A stretch of DNA of 64,000 nucleotides from Ophioderma brevispina (GCA_023653785.1 JAMKCH010087982.1:1-64000), one strand, 5' to 3'. Shown: positions 30,601 to 42,686, counted from the stretch's first letter. The notes: generated by a model from the letters alone, not told the origin. Made by a program: numbers and translations.

Positions 30601-31483
30601 CCCGTTTCGCGAAACTCAGTCGGTAAATTTTACGTGCATACTACAGTGTGAGTCAGAAAAAAGTACACCAAAGAGGGAATTTTTTTTATGAAGAAACTTA
30701 ACGGAATTACCAATTAATTACGTGTTAGATAATTTTTTATATAATTTTACATTGTTAAAATCGTCAAGCCATTCAAAGTCTACGTTATTTGGTGAAGGTA
30801 CCATTTTTTCTCGACAAATGACACACTGACTTGTAACAACATGGAGACGCTACTCAAACGCAACGTGAGGGCTTTCAAAAATAATTAACTGGTTTATTTC
30901 TTTTTCTTCGTCTTTTCTTCGGCGCCGTATTCAAATGCTACTCAGACGCAGGACTGCGTTGAATGATAAATGTATAAACCATTAAGATTAATGAAATTAA
31001 CCAGATATCTTTAAATGTAAAATGATAATGCTTTATCGTGTTATCCAGCCCTATCCTTATTTTTGGGAAATTTTACAACATGGAAATCAAGCAAGTTTGA
31101 AAAGATGCTGCACATTGTTGTCTTTCAAGTCCAATATTTGATTTCATTAAACATTATTTTTGGTAGCTGGTTTCATTTTACAGTCTTACCCACGATGTAA
31201 CCCGACATTTTCATTTGGGGAGGGGGACCTGGAACCATTTATGGAGCATCACTTAACCACATTTTTGCGAAGGTGAACACGTAACATGTCATACTATACA
31301 GTTTATATTAACTTTTCCCCTGATCTCTATTGGGGCCAGTAGGGGGCAAAGATTTTGAGTGCGGATCCTGGCCCTTTCCCCTCCCTCACCCGTACCGCCA
31401 CAACCAGACTGGTTACGTCACTGGTGTTCCCTGACATTCATTTCAAATGTGTAATTCATGGAGGATATGCTACCAATCCCAAA
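30601..31483. other. Unannotated non-coding DNA
   Basis: No coding signal or clear TIR pair was recognised in this stretch. Confidence 0.45.
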
Positions 31484-32447
31484 TAGAGGAGGAGCTGGGA
31501 CCCAGGTCAAACATCATCGTTTACCCCTGACACCTTTGGTAGTTAGTATGGACCCTCTACATCAATGCTAGGTAGGTAGTACTCTCAAATTGTGGTATCA
31601 CTTTTCGATAGGGGTCAATTTAAGTTTACACAGGGGTCAAATTTTTAAAATGCTCCAATCATGTTGAAATGTATGCCATATTGTCCGTCTAGTCATTAGG
31701 ATTCCAAAAATGTATAGTTTGTACCATCTATGACCATTGGTTTGGGAGTTAGAGGGTAAAATGGCTAAAATGGTAAAAAAGGGTCAATTTCTATTTGTAC
31801 AGGGGTCAAAATCAGAAGTTGCTCCAATATTGGTAAAATTGAAAGAAGTTGTTCGTCTAGCTTAATGTGTCAAAATAAGGAATACTTTGTACCATCTGCA
31901 ATGCATAGTTAACATGTTATGGGACAAAATAGGTCATATGGCATGTAGGGCAACATAATCCAATTGTTGTTGACCTTCTTTGACCCTTATCTCCGTAAGT
32001 AAGCATTTAACATAATAAAAACTATACCTTTTTGGAGTCCTCTTCCCTCAGGCAATAATTTGCAAGTATTTAAAATTTAATCAGATTAACTTTTAATGTT
32101 GACCACTGTACAAATTGAGATTGACCTTTTTTACCATTTTTGTCATTTTTATCCTATAACTCCAAAACCAATGGTCGTAGGTGGTACAAACTATACATTT
32201 TTGGAATCCTTATGACTAGACGGACAATATGGCATACATTTCAACACGATTGGGGCATTTTACAAGTTTGACCCTGTGTAAACTTAAATTGGCCCCTATT
32301 GAAAAAGTGATACCACAATTTGAGAGTACTACCTACCTAGCATTGATATAGAGGGTCCATACTAACTACCAAAGGTGTTAAACCTTTTCTGTAGTGGAAG
32401 GTAAACGAACTCCTTAAATAAGGCCCCTATGATATTCTGCTCCTCTA
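31484..32447. mobile_element. Long-TIR element with TAGAGGAGGAGC termini, copy 1
   Basis: The left arm (about 31484-31765) and right arm (about 32150-32447) are inverted copies of each other. Paired landmarks are 'aaatgtatgccatattgtcc', 'aaaaatgtatagtttgtacc', 'gtaggtagtactctcaaatt' and 'acctttggtagttagtatgg' with their complements. The terminal 12 bp TAGAGGAGGAGC pair with an imperfect complement (GCTCCTCTA). The centre is rich in GACCTTT and GGTCAA. A near-complete second copy lies at 46541-47525 and a partial one at 42687-42970. No protein is encoded and the target duplication is unclear. Confidence 0.75.
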
Positions 32448-32629
32448 GATTAGCGGGCAAGATCTCATAGCGTTTACAAAGGTGGCGCACCCCTTACAAG
32501 TACATAATTTTGCTAAAATAAATTGTCTAAAATTATCAAAATCAGTTCTACGCGTGTTATCACTTCTAGTATGTGCACATTTTCGTGAAAATGAATTAAA
32601 TGTCATCTCCTTTTTTTCCCTGAATATCA
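32448..32629. other. Spacer between the long-TIR element and a tRNA-like fragment
   Basis: Nothing recognised. Confidence 0.4.
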
Positions 32630-32653
32630 GTGGTTCGATTCCCACTTCTGACG
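32630..32653 (+). other. tRNA-Leu 3'-end-like fragment
   Basis: The sequence GTGGTTCGATTCCCACTTCTGACG reads as a T arm plus the 3' acceptor strand of a Leu-type tRNA, lacking one stem base. It is nearly the complement of the primer-binding site of the adjacent Gypsy element (38383-38402). No D arm or anticodon arm precedes it, so it is not a working tRNA. In the minus orientation it is a second PBS-like site. Confidence 0.45.
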
Positions 32654-32716
32654 CAAAATTTTAATCTATTATATTGGGACTTAGAGATTGCAATGGAAAC
32701 TTCAAAGTTAGCTGAA

Positions 32717-33785
32717 CTACGATTTACACGGTAAGTATAGGGTTACCTGGTCGGCCCCTAGCCGCTTGTGGTAGTTCCATCCTACCAGCTCGGGACCTTC
32801 GTACATCTTTAACCGGTCGGCATGGACCACCTTCGGCTTGCTACGTGCAGACTTCTGTATCCTGAAAACAACGTCCGAAAGGGCAGTAACTACCAAATAT
32901 GGACCCTCCCATGGTAGAGCTAGCTTCTTTGAGAGCCGCACCTTTCCGTTGCTGATTGTAAAGCCAGACAAATTGACCCTCCTGGAACACTGGACCATGC
33001 ACCAGACGGTCATAATTTCTCTTCTGTCGCTTCGTGTTGATCTCCAGAGCATGTCTAGCTCTCTCGTGGATCCCTCTCATACGTTCCCTCAATTCTTCTG
33101 CATAGTCCGTATCACAATCCTCTTCTTCTGGGACTGCACCGATTACCAGGTCAATAGGGAGGCTGATCTCGTGACCCAACATCATCATGTTCGGGCTTGC
33201 TCCTGTTGTTGCTTGCACACTGGATCGATAAGCAAATCCCACATAAGACAGATACTGGTCCCAATCCCTCTGGTTCTGAAATGGCTGGATCATCAATGAC
33301 ACAGCATTTGCTATGGAGCGATTGTAACGCTCAACCAGGCCATCCGACTTGCGGTTATATGGGGTCGTACGAGTCTTGTCTATCTCCAAAATTTTGCACA
33401 TCTCCTCGAATAATTACATCTACCAGTTTACCCGCGACTGTTTCTTTGATGGCGTACGCCTCCATCCAACGGGTCCACCCACCACTAGAACACATTCCCA
33501 TTGTCTGCCTCTGTCAAGGGCCCTAACACATCTATCGCTACGCGTTCTAGCGGGGCTCCTATCTGATACTGTTCAAGGGGAGCTCGGTGGCGTTTTGGCG
33601 GTCCCTTCCTTCTTGCACAACCCACACCTACGCACGTACGTCCTCACATCAGCGCTCATTCCAACCCAATAATAACGTTCTTGTACTTTGGGTATGGTTT
33701 TGTTCTGCCCTAGATGTCCTCCTGCTTTCGACGCATGTAGCTCGTCCAACACCCTTCCCCTCATTTCTCGTGGTAACACAATCAA
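32717..33785 (-). pseudogene. Gypsy integrase (zinc finger, core fragment, C-terminal domain)
   Basis: The HHCC zinc-binding N-terminus is at 33573-33785 (LDELHASKAGGHLGQNKT, then RYYWVGMSADVRTYVRRC, CxxC at CGLC). The core's later half is at 32841-33401 (KTRTTPYNRKSDGLVERYNR with the final catalytic Glu region, and ATTGASPNMMMLG). The C-terminal domain (PWEGPYLVV, VVHADRLKMY) continues at 32717-32960 in another frame. The core between 33400 and 33570, which should hold the first two catalytic Asp residues, is not open. Integrase joins the reverse-transcribed DNA to the chromosome; this one is defective. Confidence 0.8.
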
Positions 33786-34299
33786 CCTTGACTACCTTTC
33801 CGTCATCGCTTTCCCATTTCTTTACCAAGACACCTTCTTTCACGACCAACGTATCCCACTGGCCCCAATACGTTTTCAAGGCGGAAGATAGTGCAGAGAC
33901 TTTTGACCAAGGGGGGGGGGTCTTTCCTCTCCCGCTTCCTTCTTCGTCATTATCAAAGCCATCGTCTCATCCCGCAACTGTTTCTCACGTATGCTTTCCA
34001 GGTTGATTTCAGGCTCCACAGTCACGTAACAGGCTTGAAACAAACCGATTCTGTCAGGATAGCTTCTCTCCCATTGGTCCTATTGTGCACCTGCCATCTC
34101 GTCCCATAGTTGTGCAAACCCGGGTGATTTGGATGTCCGCCTTCAATTTCTTGTTCTTCTACTCCGACTTCAAGTCGGGCGACCCCAACAAGCCCCTATC
34201 GCAACCCCCCTGGTTCTGTTCCGTCTGGCACCCAACCTCATGTATCCCCACTGGTTCTATTGGTTGATCCGTCTCTGTCCCTGGCCTTGCCTCTTCCCC

Positions 34300-35860
34300 C
34301 CTTCTGGAAATTCTTTGGCTCTAGTCGCCCACATCTTCTACATGTATTCGGACATCCGTCCGGCCGTTCTGGTGGCGCCTACCTGGTCGTCTTCTAACTC
34401 TATTTGAAGCCTAGACACACTTCTATCCCCGGTGCGAGTTGACCTTCTGGGTTCTTAAAATTGCACAACCAATCTCAGCGAACGCGTGATCCGTCCGCAC
34501 CTTCACTCGACTTCCCCCGATAGTAGTGGCTATATTTCTTAAGAAACGCCACGATTGCTAACAGTTTCCCTCCCTCGCGTCACACAGAATTTTTCCGTTC
34601 TGGGCGAGATAAGGACTTGCTGCCATTTGCTATCCACTCTCTACTCTACTCGCCATCCTCTCTTGCGACAGTACTCCACCTATTGCAAAAGTTACTGCGT
34701 CGGTTTGTCAAGGATGAACTTGCCCTTCGACCGACTGCGGGTACGCCAGGATCGCCTCCTTTAAACTACTAAAAGCTTCCTCGCACTGACCTGTCCACTG
34801 AAAACGTAGCCGCCGCCCTCCTCCGTCCAAGCCACTGTAGGGGTGCTTTCAATTCCGGCAAAGTCCCGATAAACCGCCGGTAGTAACGCACGCAAATCCC
34901 CAGAAAACTACGCACCTGCGTGGCAGTCTTAGGCTGTTGGCCAATCTCGCACGCCTCTATCTTAGATGGATCGGTAGAATACCCTCTTCGAATCAGTGGC
35001 ATTTCGAATGCCTTGAGCTTCAATCCTGCTTCTCGGAATCTCCACTAGAAACGTCCTCTGTCGATCTACGACTCACTAATCTATTGCGAACACGATCACG
35101 TCATCGAGGTATACCAACAGTGTCTCCCATCTCAAGCCTGCTAACACCCCTTCATAAGTCGCTCAAATGTATATAGATGGATCGTTTGCAGAGCCAAAGG
35201 GCAACACATTCCACGCATTATAATCCACTCGTAGTGGAGAAAGCCCGATTTGTCGCTAGCATCATCATCCCCATCTCATTTGCCATAAGACCGTGAACTT
35301 AAGTCAGAATTGGAAAAATACTTTCTCAAAATACTTCGCACCACCCAGCTCGTCTAACGGTCGTCAATCCTCGATAAGGGGTACGCATCTTGGACACTAC
35401 CTCATTTAATTTTCTCTCCTATAGTCCAGTCCCACCCTCTTGGTACCAATCCCTTTACACAGCACCCTGTGCGCGCGACCAGGAACTGGCCCAGGCTGTA
35501 TTCAACCCCTTTTCGAGCAATTCGCTCACCTGTCGTTCACGTCTCTTCCCTCTGCTGTGGGGACTATCGCCTCAAAGCTTGTCGATGGGCCCGAGTTACT
35601 TTTCCTGTTTCAATGAATGGCGTATGCTTCATTGCTTCACCCATGTAGTCCGCCCAATGTCCAAATCTTCACTGGAAAACACGTCCTGTATTCACCCAGC
35701 AACTTAGTTCTTCGCTGTCCCTCCCCCTCGATATGTCGGTGCTCCGTTCTAACAACTCGCGAAGGTAGTCGGGTACTTCCACCTCTTCTTCTCGACTTCA
35801 ACTTGACGGTTTTCATACACATCACTCCACTCAAATGTTAACCGTAGCCAAATGTACCCT
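34300..35860 (-). pseudogene. Gypsy reverse transcriptase and RNase H, heavily decayed
   Basis: The catalytic box YLDD lies at 35100-35111 in a WETLLVYLDDVIVFA context. The connection STDPSKIEA and QVRSFLGICVRYYRRFIG are in the open frame at 34769-35023. RNase H-like sequence (WTGQCEEAFSSLK, a DTDAVTFAIGGVLSQE segment) follows to about 34360, in several frames. The N-terminal RT half (35150-35860) is recognisable only by position. Confidence 0.7.
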
Positions 35861-35999
35861 CGTTTAAAAAAACTTCTCGAGGGAATCTCCGACGTTAGGT
35901 CCAGCCTGACGGGGGCAACCCTCTTGCTTGGCCACCAACAATCCACTCTCACGCAAAGGACCTGCAGCCAGCGGCTCAATCAGACACAATAGCGACCCC

Positions 36000-36469
36000 T
36001 CCGTTTCACCTGATACCACAGCCGACAAAAGCACCTCATGTCCCGCTGGAACGGTAGTATCTTCGACTGCGACCGCCTTTAAATGGAAAGCTCCCTTCCC
36101 AGTAGACTGGGAAGTAAACAGTATCCATTTACTGTTCCAACACCTACGGTTTAATAGCTGGAGCCGCCCTAAATCCAACGTCGCCTTGGACCTCAGAAGA
36201 AAATCCATCCCCAACATTCCATGTTTAACCTCTGCGACAATCACATTCAGTGTCTGGCAACCATTTCCTACCCTTATTTCTATCGGAGCCACTCCCCACA
36301 CCTTAACTCCCTTCCCATCTGCTTGTAACAGCTGTATATTAGCTGATTTAAATTTAGGTCGTTTCTCCGGCGGAATAAGGTGGTATTGCTCATTAGTCAA
36401 GATGGTAGCAGCGGAACCAGTATCCAAAAGAAGCAACATCCCCCCGGCCCCAGACGATGGATGGAACAT
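36000..36469 (-). pseudogene. Gypsy retropepsin-like aspartic protease
   Basis: LLLLDTGSAATIL is the catalytic DTGS motif, and the flap and second hydrophobic-Gly region follow as VAEVKHGMLGMDFLL. The frame is open from 36469 to 35864, but the part after about 36000 is no longer recognisable as protease. The enzyme would cut the Gag-Pol precursor. Confidence 0.8.
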
Positions 36470-36553
36470 AAAAGTCTATCAGTTTCGAACTCATAATGTC
36501 ACCGGCCTCTACCACAATCTCTCCTCGAATTCCTCTGCGCTTCTCACCCTCTT

Positions 36554-38356
36554 CTATCGCTTTAATGGGGGTAGCTCCGCTGAATCAGTACCATCAATCG
36601 CACGTTCTGAGGCCATAACTGAGTGATGCCACTCACGCTGGTCATCCCTAGCCCTTTTCTCCCCTCTCAAGTGGGGTGGTCTATATCGCGCCGTAGTGGC
36701 GGTGATATGTGGAAGCGACGTTCGGCCCTGGCCGTCAAGACTGTCCCCCATTTCTAACTGTGGAAGTCCACAAACCAAGTCTTCCCCGCGCCCATCGCGC
36801 GGCAACGATCCTTGGCTCTCCGGTGACCCCACTCCAAGGCGTGGTAAAGATGGCCGAACCCCAATCCTCTCGGGTTTACACGTACCTTCCTGCCACTGTT
36901 GCAACTTGCTTGTCCCAGGCACTACTGATGGTCGTGATCCATCTGCCTCAACTCCATAAACCTTCAACTCACTAATGTGAAACCATTGCTTTTCACACCC
37001 CTTGGCAGACTCTTGCTTCACTCTCTTCTAGTATTCGTTGACGCTCCCTCTCGGCCTGCTCCGCTCGTCTTTGCAGTTCCTCCTTCTCCTTAGTCAACCG
37101 TGCTATGATGATATCACGATCTTCCTCTCGTTTTATCTGCCTGGCACTTCTTTTTTGCTCCACCGCTCCCCCCTGTTTAGCCGCCATCTTCCCTTGATCT
37201 CTCCCTTCCATTTCTGCTTACTTTTGTGGTCCAACTTCAATACCTCCGCACCCTGGGTATCTTTGAGCCTCTCTTGCATCCGGGTTTTGAGACACGTCAC
37301 ACTCCGATAAATCACACTGCTGCCCTTTACAAGGTCTGGCTCGTCTGTTCCCTTCCTTTCTCTGATGGCGCTCTTCACGTTCGCTCATCCGCTGCTCTCT
37401 CTCCAGCAGATCAGCCTCATCCATTCTAAACTGTCTCCTTCTCTCCGTCCCCATTCTTTCGCATCGTCTCTGCAATTTTTTTTCCATTTCTCTCAGGCGC
37501 TCTTCTTCTTCCTCTCTAGGCGACGCTCAACCATCATTAGGCGTTCCTCCTCCCTTTTCGTCTTCTCCTTTAACTTTTGCCTCTCCTTTTCTTGCCATCC
37601 CTCGGACACGTTCCATCTCTTCCCACTATCTCATCGTCTCCGCCCGACGGGGTTCGTTCGCCTTGAGCTGCCCCTCGTCCCAATCCTTTGGTCTTGCATC
37701 TTCCATCCGTCTACACTTTCGCCAATGGCGCTTCCGTCTCTGATCTCCTTCCTCCCACTCTCGATCAAGTTCCTTCGGCTTCCTTTCTCCCCGGCGTCTC
37801 TTCCACTTCCCTCGCCGATCCAGCTCTTCACACTCTCTTCAGTTGTCTCTCCGCCACTCTCTCCCATCGGTCCTCCCTTTCTATGGGGATACTCCTTGGG
37901 TCTAACGACGGCTTTTGCTCTCCCTCGCATATCCTGCTCAGTCCTTATTGCGCCTCTTGGTTGTCGAAACTTTATCTCTTGGTCGTCTGTATCAGTCCAA
38001 AACTCATCACTGGTATCTCGTTTCACAATTCCTCTTTCACGTAATTCACCACCATAAGTCTCATCCTCTGAACTCTCCGGGATATGCTTAAAATCTTCCT
38101 CATCTCTCATATCTCCATCGCTCACACTACTGCTCCTTGAGTCGTCATCTCTCAGCTCCTTTCGCCTTTTCTCACTCTTCATCATCATTGCTCCTCCGCC
38201 GTTCATACCGGCGAAATCGGTACCTCTCACAACTCCATCTGTGTCCCAGTCACTCCATCTGGATCTCTCATGGTCGTCCTCTCTCCAGCTCCATTTCGTC
38301 ACTAGTGTCACCCTTCTGATCACCTGCTTCTGCCATCGCAATCGTCTCTCCACCAA
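36554..38356 (-). pseudogene. Gag-like region, charged and coiled-coil rich
   Basis: Located between the primer-binding site and the protease, so gag by position. The first open frame (37631-38356) is very rich in Arg, Glu, Asp and Gly, with no capsid fold that I recognise. Frames at 37218-37487 and 36993-37211 are Arg/Glu/Gln-rich and coiled-coil-like (LTKEKEELQRRAEQAERERQ). No CCHC zinc knuckle was seen. The frames shift several times. Confidence 0.5.
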
Positions 38357-38382
38357 GTAACACGTGTCGCTCCCACAATTAA

Positions 38383-38402
38383 GAATCCCACTTCTGACAC
38401 CA
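38383..38402 (-). other. Primer-binding site, tRNA-Leu type
   Basis: On the minus strand TGGTGTCAGAAGTGGGATTC starts three bases after the LTR. TGG is the complement of a tRNA CCA end, and the rest matches the 3' end of a Leu-type tRNA, a primer known for Gypsy elements. Confidence 0.8.
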
Positions 38403-38405
38403 ATG

Positions 38406-38787
38406 TGTAGCCGGAACGCCGCAACCTCCGTCTGGCCTGGGTAAGTTATAGGGGCAGAACCCTATGCTTCTCCCGGGGAAAACGACACACGAACTCAGTC
38501 ATATAGATAGCCTATAGCTCACAATTCTAGATTTATTATCACAACTACGTCACATACAGTTAACAGCTTGGTACAGGATGCTTGGTAGGGTACCTGTTAA
38601 TGTACAGGATACTAAAGGACGAGCGGTGAAACCTCATGCTTGAACGGCATGGAGTGATCACGCGTGGGCGACGCTCTGGTTGGCTAGATATATCGCCCCA
38701 TCCGGCGGTTGTGTTACTGCTCATGAATAATTCATAATGTGCGCGGCAAGGTTTTATGAATGAAATTAGTACTCTATTACTACTACA
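38406..38787 (-). repeat. 5' LTR of the Gypsy element
   Basis: On the minus strand it runs from TGTAGTAGTAATAGAG to GGCTACA, 382 bp, with TGTAG/CTACA inverted ends and the PBS directly downstream. The 5' edge is inferred from the TG/CA rule, because no second LTR is available for comparison. Confidence 0.65.
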
Positions 38788-38899
38788 AATAATAATTATC
38801 ATTTTACGAAATTACAGAGCACAATTTACCAATCCCGTTTCAATATCTTATCCGGGTATCTTATTTGCATTTCTATGAAACGTTCCCCGCGTTTACCAA

Positions 38900-39045
38900 A
38901 AGCCGCGTTTTCTTCCTTTTCTAGCATTTGTTTAAGTTGCAAAAAATAACTTCCATAGACCATTCTCTGCATAGACCTATTCTTCACTTTTAAGCTGTTT
39001 CTGCAAATTTTAAATATTTTTGACTCTTTGATAGTGGCAGGCCTG
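38900..39045 (+). mobile_element. Family B MITE fragment
   Basis: The right part of the family B element (see 44001-44367): 'ttccttttct', 'gttgcaaaaaataac', 'ttcacttttaagct' and 'tttttgactcttt'. It is also one of the uninterrupted paralogues for the insertion at 2085-2200. Confidence 0.6.
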
Positions 39046-39756
39046 CGCCTGCCCTGGATAGTGGTTTTAAATCAATGGTGACATCTAAATTTGGGGTTTC
39101 TTATCTGCCACCGCCTAGCCACCCACTGTCTGGTGGTGTGCGCCCTCTTTACGCCCTCTTCTTGCCAGGTTAAAGATATTATTCTTCGCTGGATGAAAAA
39201 AATAAGTAATACCACCAACTTAAGTAAATGTGTAAATTCAATGCATAAATTAGGACTATATTGTAATTTATTCAAACAAAATAAATCTTAACCAAATTAA
39301 AATGATCATTTAAAACCTTAATATTAACTTTCACCATGTTAAAACTATTCGGATTGCATCAGCTGATTTTTGTTTACAACCAATGATCCTGTTACAACCA
39401 AGGAGCTTATACAAGGTCGTGGTCAGAAGTAGTCAGATATCCAGCCCGCCAGTAAAATGTGTCAAAGATGATCTAAATATAACCCTTTATCTAATTTTGC
39501 ATACAATCGTTATCGAGGCTACATATTCATATTTGCGTATTAAAACTACGTCAATTTGTCAGTTTGATAAACATTCACATTGACGACCACCATAACACAA
39601 TTTCATTGAATTTGAATTTCTCACAAGCTGAAGCTCATGAGCTGTGCTGTGTAAACTACCTGTCGATGTTGAAAAAAAGGTAAGAAATGGAATCAGCAGG
39701 GGGCTGAATGTGTGGTTATGTCGAGATGAGACGTCAATGAATATGGGGGTTGTAAG
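39046..39756. other. Unannotated non-coding DNA
   Basis: Nothing recognised; frames here are short and without domains. Confidence 0.5.
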
Positions 39757-40607
39757 CAGGGCCGTACGCAGGATTTATTTTGAGGGGTGCGGGACTTCAA
39801 AAAAGTGGACCTTTTTTGTCGGGTCGCCTTACCAGACCTTCATTTCTGAGGAGAGCTATAGCTCCGGAGTTCCTACAGCTCTCCTGAGCAGTCTTTCAGG
39901 AGCTCCAAAAATTGAGCTCCTTATTACTTGAAAAGCCTGTGTTTTTGTTATGACATGTAATTAATTGAGCTCCTTGTTGGGCTCCTAATGAATCTAGGAG
40001 AGTTATTAACAGAGCTCCTCTTTTTTTCATAAATGAAGGCCTGCCTTACATGCTTAGCGACCCGACTATATTAGAAACCACTGCTCTCAAAATTGCGAAG
40101 GAGTCTATTTCTATATCTGAAGGTAATTTCATTAAATGTTTTTTCTTTTATGAAAATGATCTATGTACTAAGTAATTTTGGAGTTTTAGTGTTGGGTGTG
40201 TAATGCAATGCAATTTCAGATTGGAGGTTTTAATGGCCTTAAAAAGCATTTCTTTGATTTTAGTCTCTGCCAAGACTGGCTGGGAAATGGGAGTTTGGTT
40301 AAAACGTTGCAGGGATAGATAAATGGTGAGTAACGAATAGGAGAGTTATAAGTAAGAAATGATCAGGCCACGTAGAGTTAATCCATGGTTAAACTACGGT
40401 GAGCAAGAGGTATATGACAAGGTTGAAAGGCAAAAAATTGGAAGGGATATTATTTAAGACGAAAATTTAGGTAAAATCTTTTGTTAAATCAGCCCTTTTT
40501 CGGATTCTTTTGCCCTGCGACTGGGAAATTTTTGCTTGTGATCGGGACATTTGTTGCACCTACCAGGAAATTGCCCCCTCAGAACCACCGGCCTGGCTAC
40601 GCGCCTG
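39757..40607. mobile_element. hAT-like element with CAGG termini, about 851 bp
   Basis: The ends CAGGGCCGTACGCAGG and CCTGGCTACGCGCCTG are imperfect inverted repeats of hAT form. The right part (about 40470-40600: 'aaatcagcccttttt', 'gactgggaaatttt', 'attgccccctcagaa') is related to the MITE at 42444-42632. It contains another insertion at 39818-40066. The 8-bp flanks do not match, so boundaries or age obscure the duplication. Confidence 0.6.
39818..40066. mobile_element. Nested 249-bp MITE with GTCGGGTCGC termini
   Basis: GTCGGGTCGC at 39818-39827 and its exact complement at 40057-40066, extended by CCTTAC and GTAAGG-like sequence just inside. The interior has several GAGCTCC/GGAGCTC hairpins. 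It lies inside the hAT-like element. Confidence 0.7.
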
Positions 40608-41704
40608 CTGGACCTTGATTTACGGGGGGCGCTATAACAACTCGGGTTAGATTTTAAGGGGTTGGGACACAGCACTAAAAAGTCCAGGTAAAACTCGGGC
40701 ATAACAATACATAGGCGATAATCTTGTAAACTATTTGGACTTAAAACGTAAAATTGGTGTTATATGAAAGCTGTGAATTTATGAATTGCTATAACATAGG
40801 ATATAGGGTAAATTAAGTTATTTTTTACAAAAACAAATAGTAGGGAACTGCACTTTCCAGCCGGGCTTTCCAGGGGATTTCAATTGAAGGGACCCTAATG
40901 TGTAGACTGCAAGGGCTGTAGCAAAATATATAACCTTGATTCATAAAAATAGATGAAATAAATCTAAAGAACATTAAATGAGCTAAATTTTGATACTAAA
41001 CATACCAAATTTGACCTTGAAATAACTGAAATAGGCGCATTTGAAAAATAAAAATAATTAACATTGTGAAACATTCAGTGTAAAACCCCTTAAACTAGGA
41101 TGGACCTTGGTTCAATGGAGGGCGCTATATATAGTTTTACAATGCGAAGTTCGTTACTGTCATGGTTACAAACGGTGAACACGTAACTCTATACCATGAG
41201 GTTAATAAATACAGGAGGGACCATAAATTTCGTTGGTATGCACGAACTTTCGTATTTTGCCATAGCCATATTGTGGGGTAAAGGAGCAAAAGACGACAGG
41301 CGCTAAGTGTCAACCCCCTGATTTTCTGTCAAAAGATGAAGTCGATAAAAATGTTTACTGTGACCCTTTTCTTCCTTGGAATATGTGATTTTGTTTTATT
41401 ATTTAACCTACATCACACACAATGTTTTTACGTTGTAATGTTCGGTACTTTTAAATTCTAAGAGTGTGAATCCGATTGAAAAATAATTATAGTACAGCAC
41501 GTAACGACGCGACGATCATTCATGTCTACAAATTATAGGTTTATGGACTAAGTGGTTATCTGTCACGTTTGAACCCGCCCGACTTTCAAAAATAGGATTT
41601 GCGAACGTTTAATGGTTTTATCCCTGCGATATTCAGGATTGGTAAAATACATGGCCACTCACTTCTGAGATACATTGCATTTATCTTTATGATATGGAAA
41701 AGGG
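40608..41704. other. AT-rich non-coding DNA
   Basis: No gene or repeat pair was recognised. Confidence 0.5.
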
Positions 41705-41782
41705 AAAGAGAGAGACAGACAGAGAGAGAGAGACAGACAGAGACAGACAGACAGAGACAGACAGACAGAGAGAGACAGAGAG
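41705..41782. repeat. GACA/GAGA microsatellite
   Basis: About 78 bp of alternating GAGA and GACAGACA units. Confidence 0.9.
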
Positions 41783-42435
41783 ATCATGCGGGCTTTCCTT
41801 AATCTTATCATAGAATGTATAGTGACATTCACTATTATTTCTCACTGGTGGTCTGTAAAACACTGAAAATTGTTATATTTTTACAACCGATATTTACAAT
41901 TGCATATTTTACATGAAAAATTTAAAAACTTAACAAAGTCCACGAAAACAAAACATTTTAGCCCATTATTAACTCCATAAAGGCTTCAGACTTCAAACCG
42001 TTTCAATTCCAAAATTGCACTAACTTTCCATTATGAAAACAACACCAGAATCTGATAAAGAACGCGTGGTAGATTAATTGAGCAAAATGGATTGCCGATA
42101 TTCATCATTTTTCTGATAAGAATTTTCCACTTGAAGATCGAAAATACGATTATTTGAATAAACAAGTTACAGGGTGAAGCCTGATGAGTTGTCATATCAG
42201 TTCACAAGGAATAATTTGACAGACTTGGCATCAAGAAAAGTATTGGCGACACCATTTGCCTGAAGTGAACTCTTAAAATTTTTAAGCATTTTATCTTCAA
42301 AATCTCCTTATTAGTTGAAATTGTTGATGATAATATAGAAATTGTCCGTGATGATGAGTTTCCAGCCTTGATGAAAACCCATAGAAGTCGATTCTGCTCC
42401 CGATCTTCGTTTCAATAGTGTAGTCAAGGTTATCA
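41783..42435. other. AT-rich non-coding DNA
   Basis: Nothing recognised. Confidence 0.5.
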
Positions 42436-42443
42436 ATAAGAAG

Positions 42444-42632
42444 CAGTGGCGTAACAGGCGGCCCCCCCCCCGACGACTTTGGCCGGGAAAAAAATTGCAA
42501 AAATCATGCTAAATCAGCCGTTTTTTAGCCCTCTGAGCGGGAAAAATTGGCCTTTTGACCCCCCTGAGAGGGAAAATTTCCTAAGACTGGGAAATTTGCC
42601 CCCTCAGAGTGGGCAGGCCCGATACGCCACTG
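42444..42632. mobile_element. 189-bp hAT MITE with perfect 8-bp target duplication
   Basis: The termini CAGTGGCGTA and TACGCCACTG are exact inverted repeats. ATAAGAAG is duplicated perfectly at 42436-42443 and 42633-42640. The interior has GGGAAAAATTGG/GAGGGAAAATTT repeats shared with 40470-40600. This is a clean hAT-mobilised MITE and looks recent. Confidence 0.9.
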
Positions 42633-42686
42633 ATAAGAAGTGACTACAGTATTACAGCAAACCGTGGTCAATTCATTCAGGCCCGT

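Larger units (their letters stand above)
32660..38787 (-). mobile_element. Gypsy-type LTR retrotransposon, 5' LTR kept, 3' LTR not found
   Basis: Read on the minus strand the order is LTR, primer-binding site, gag-like region, protease, reverse transcriptase, RNase H, integrase, the Ty3/Gypsy order. All coding parts are broken by stops or shifts except local open frames. No copy of the LTR is seen beyond integrase, so the element is 3'-truncated, at about 32660-32710. No envelope gene is recognised. Plus-strand frames across the region are mirror-image shadows of these genes. Confidence 0.85.

Noticed and set aside
32838..34407. Several plus-strand frames
   Set aside because: They are complements of the Gypsy integrase and RNase H regions and show no domains of their own.
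37365..38057. Plus-strand 230-codon frame rich in Ser, Leu and Phe
   Set aside because: It is the mirror image of the Arg/Glu-rich gag-like frame on the minus strand.
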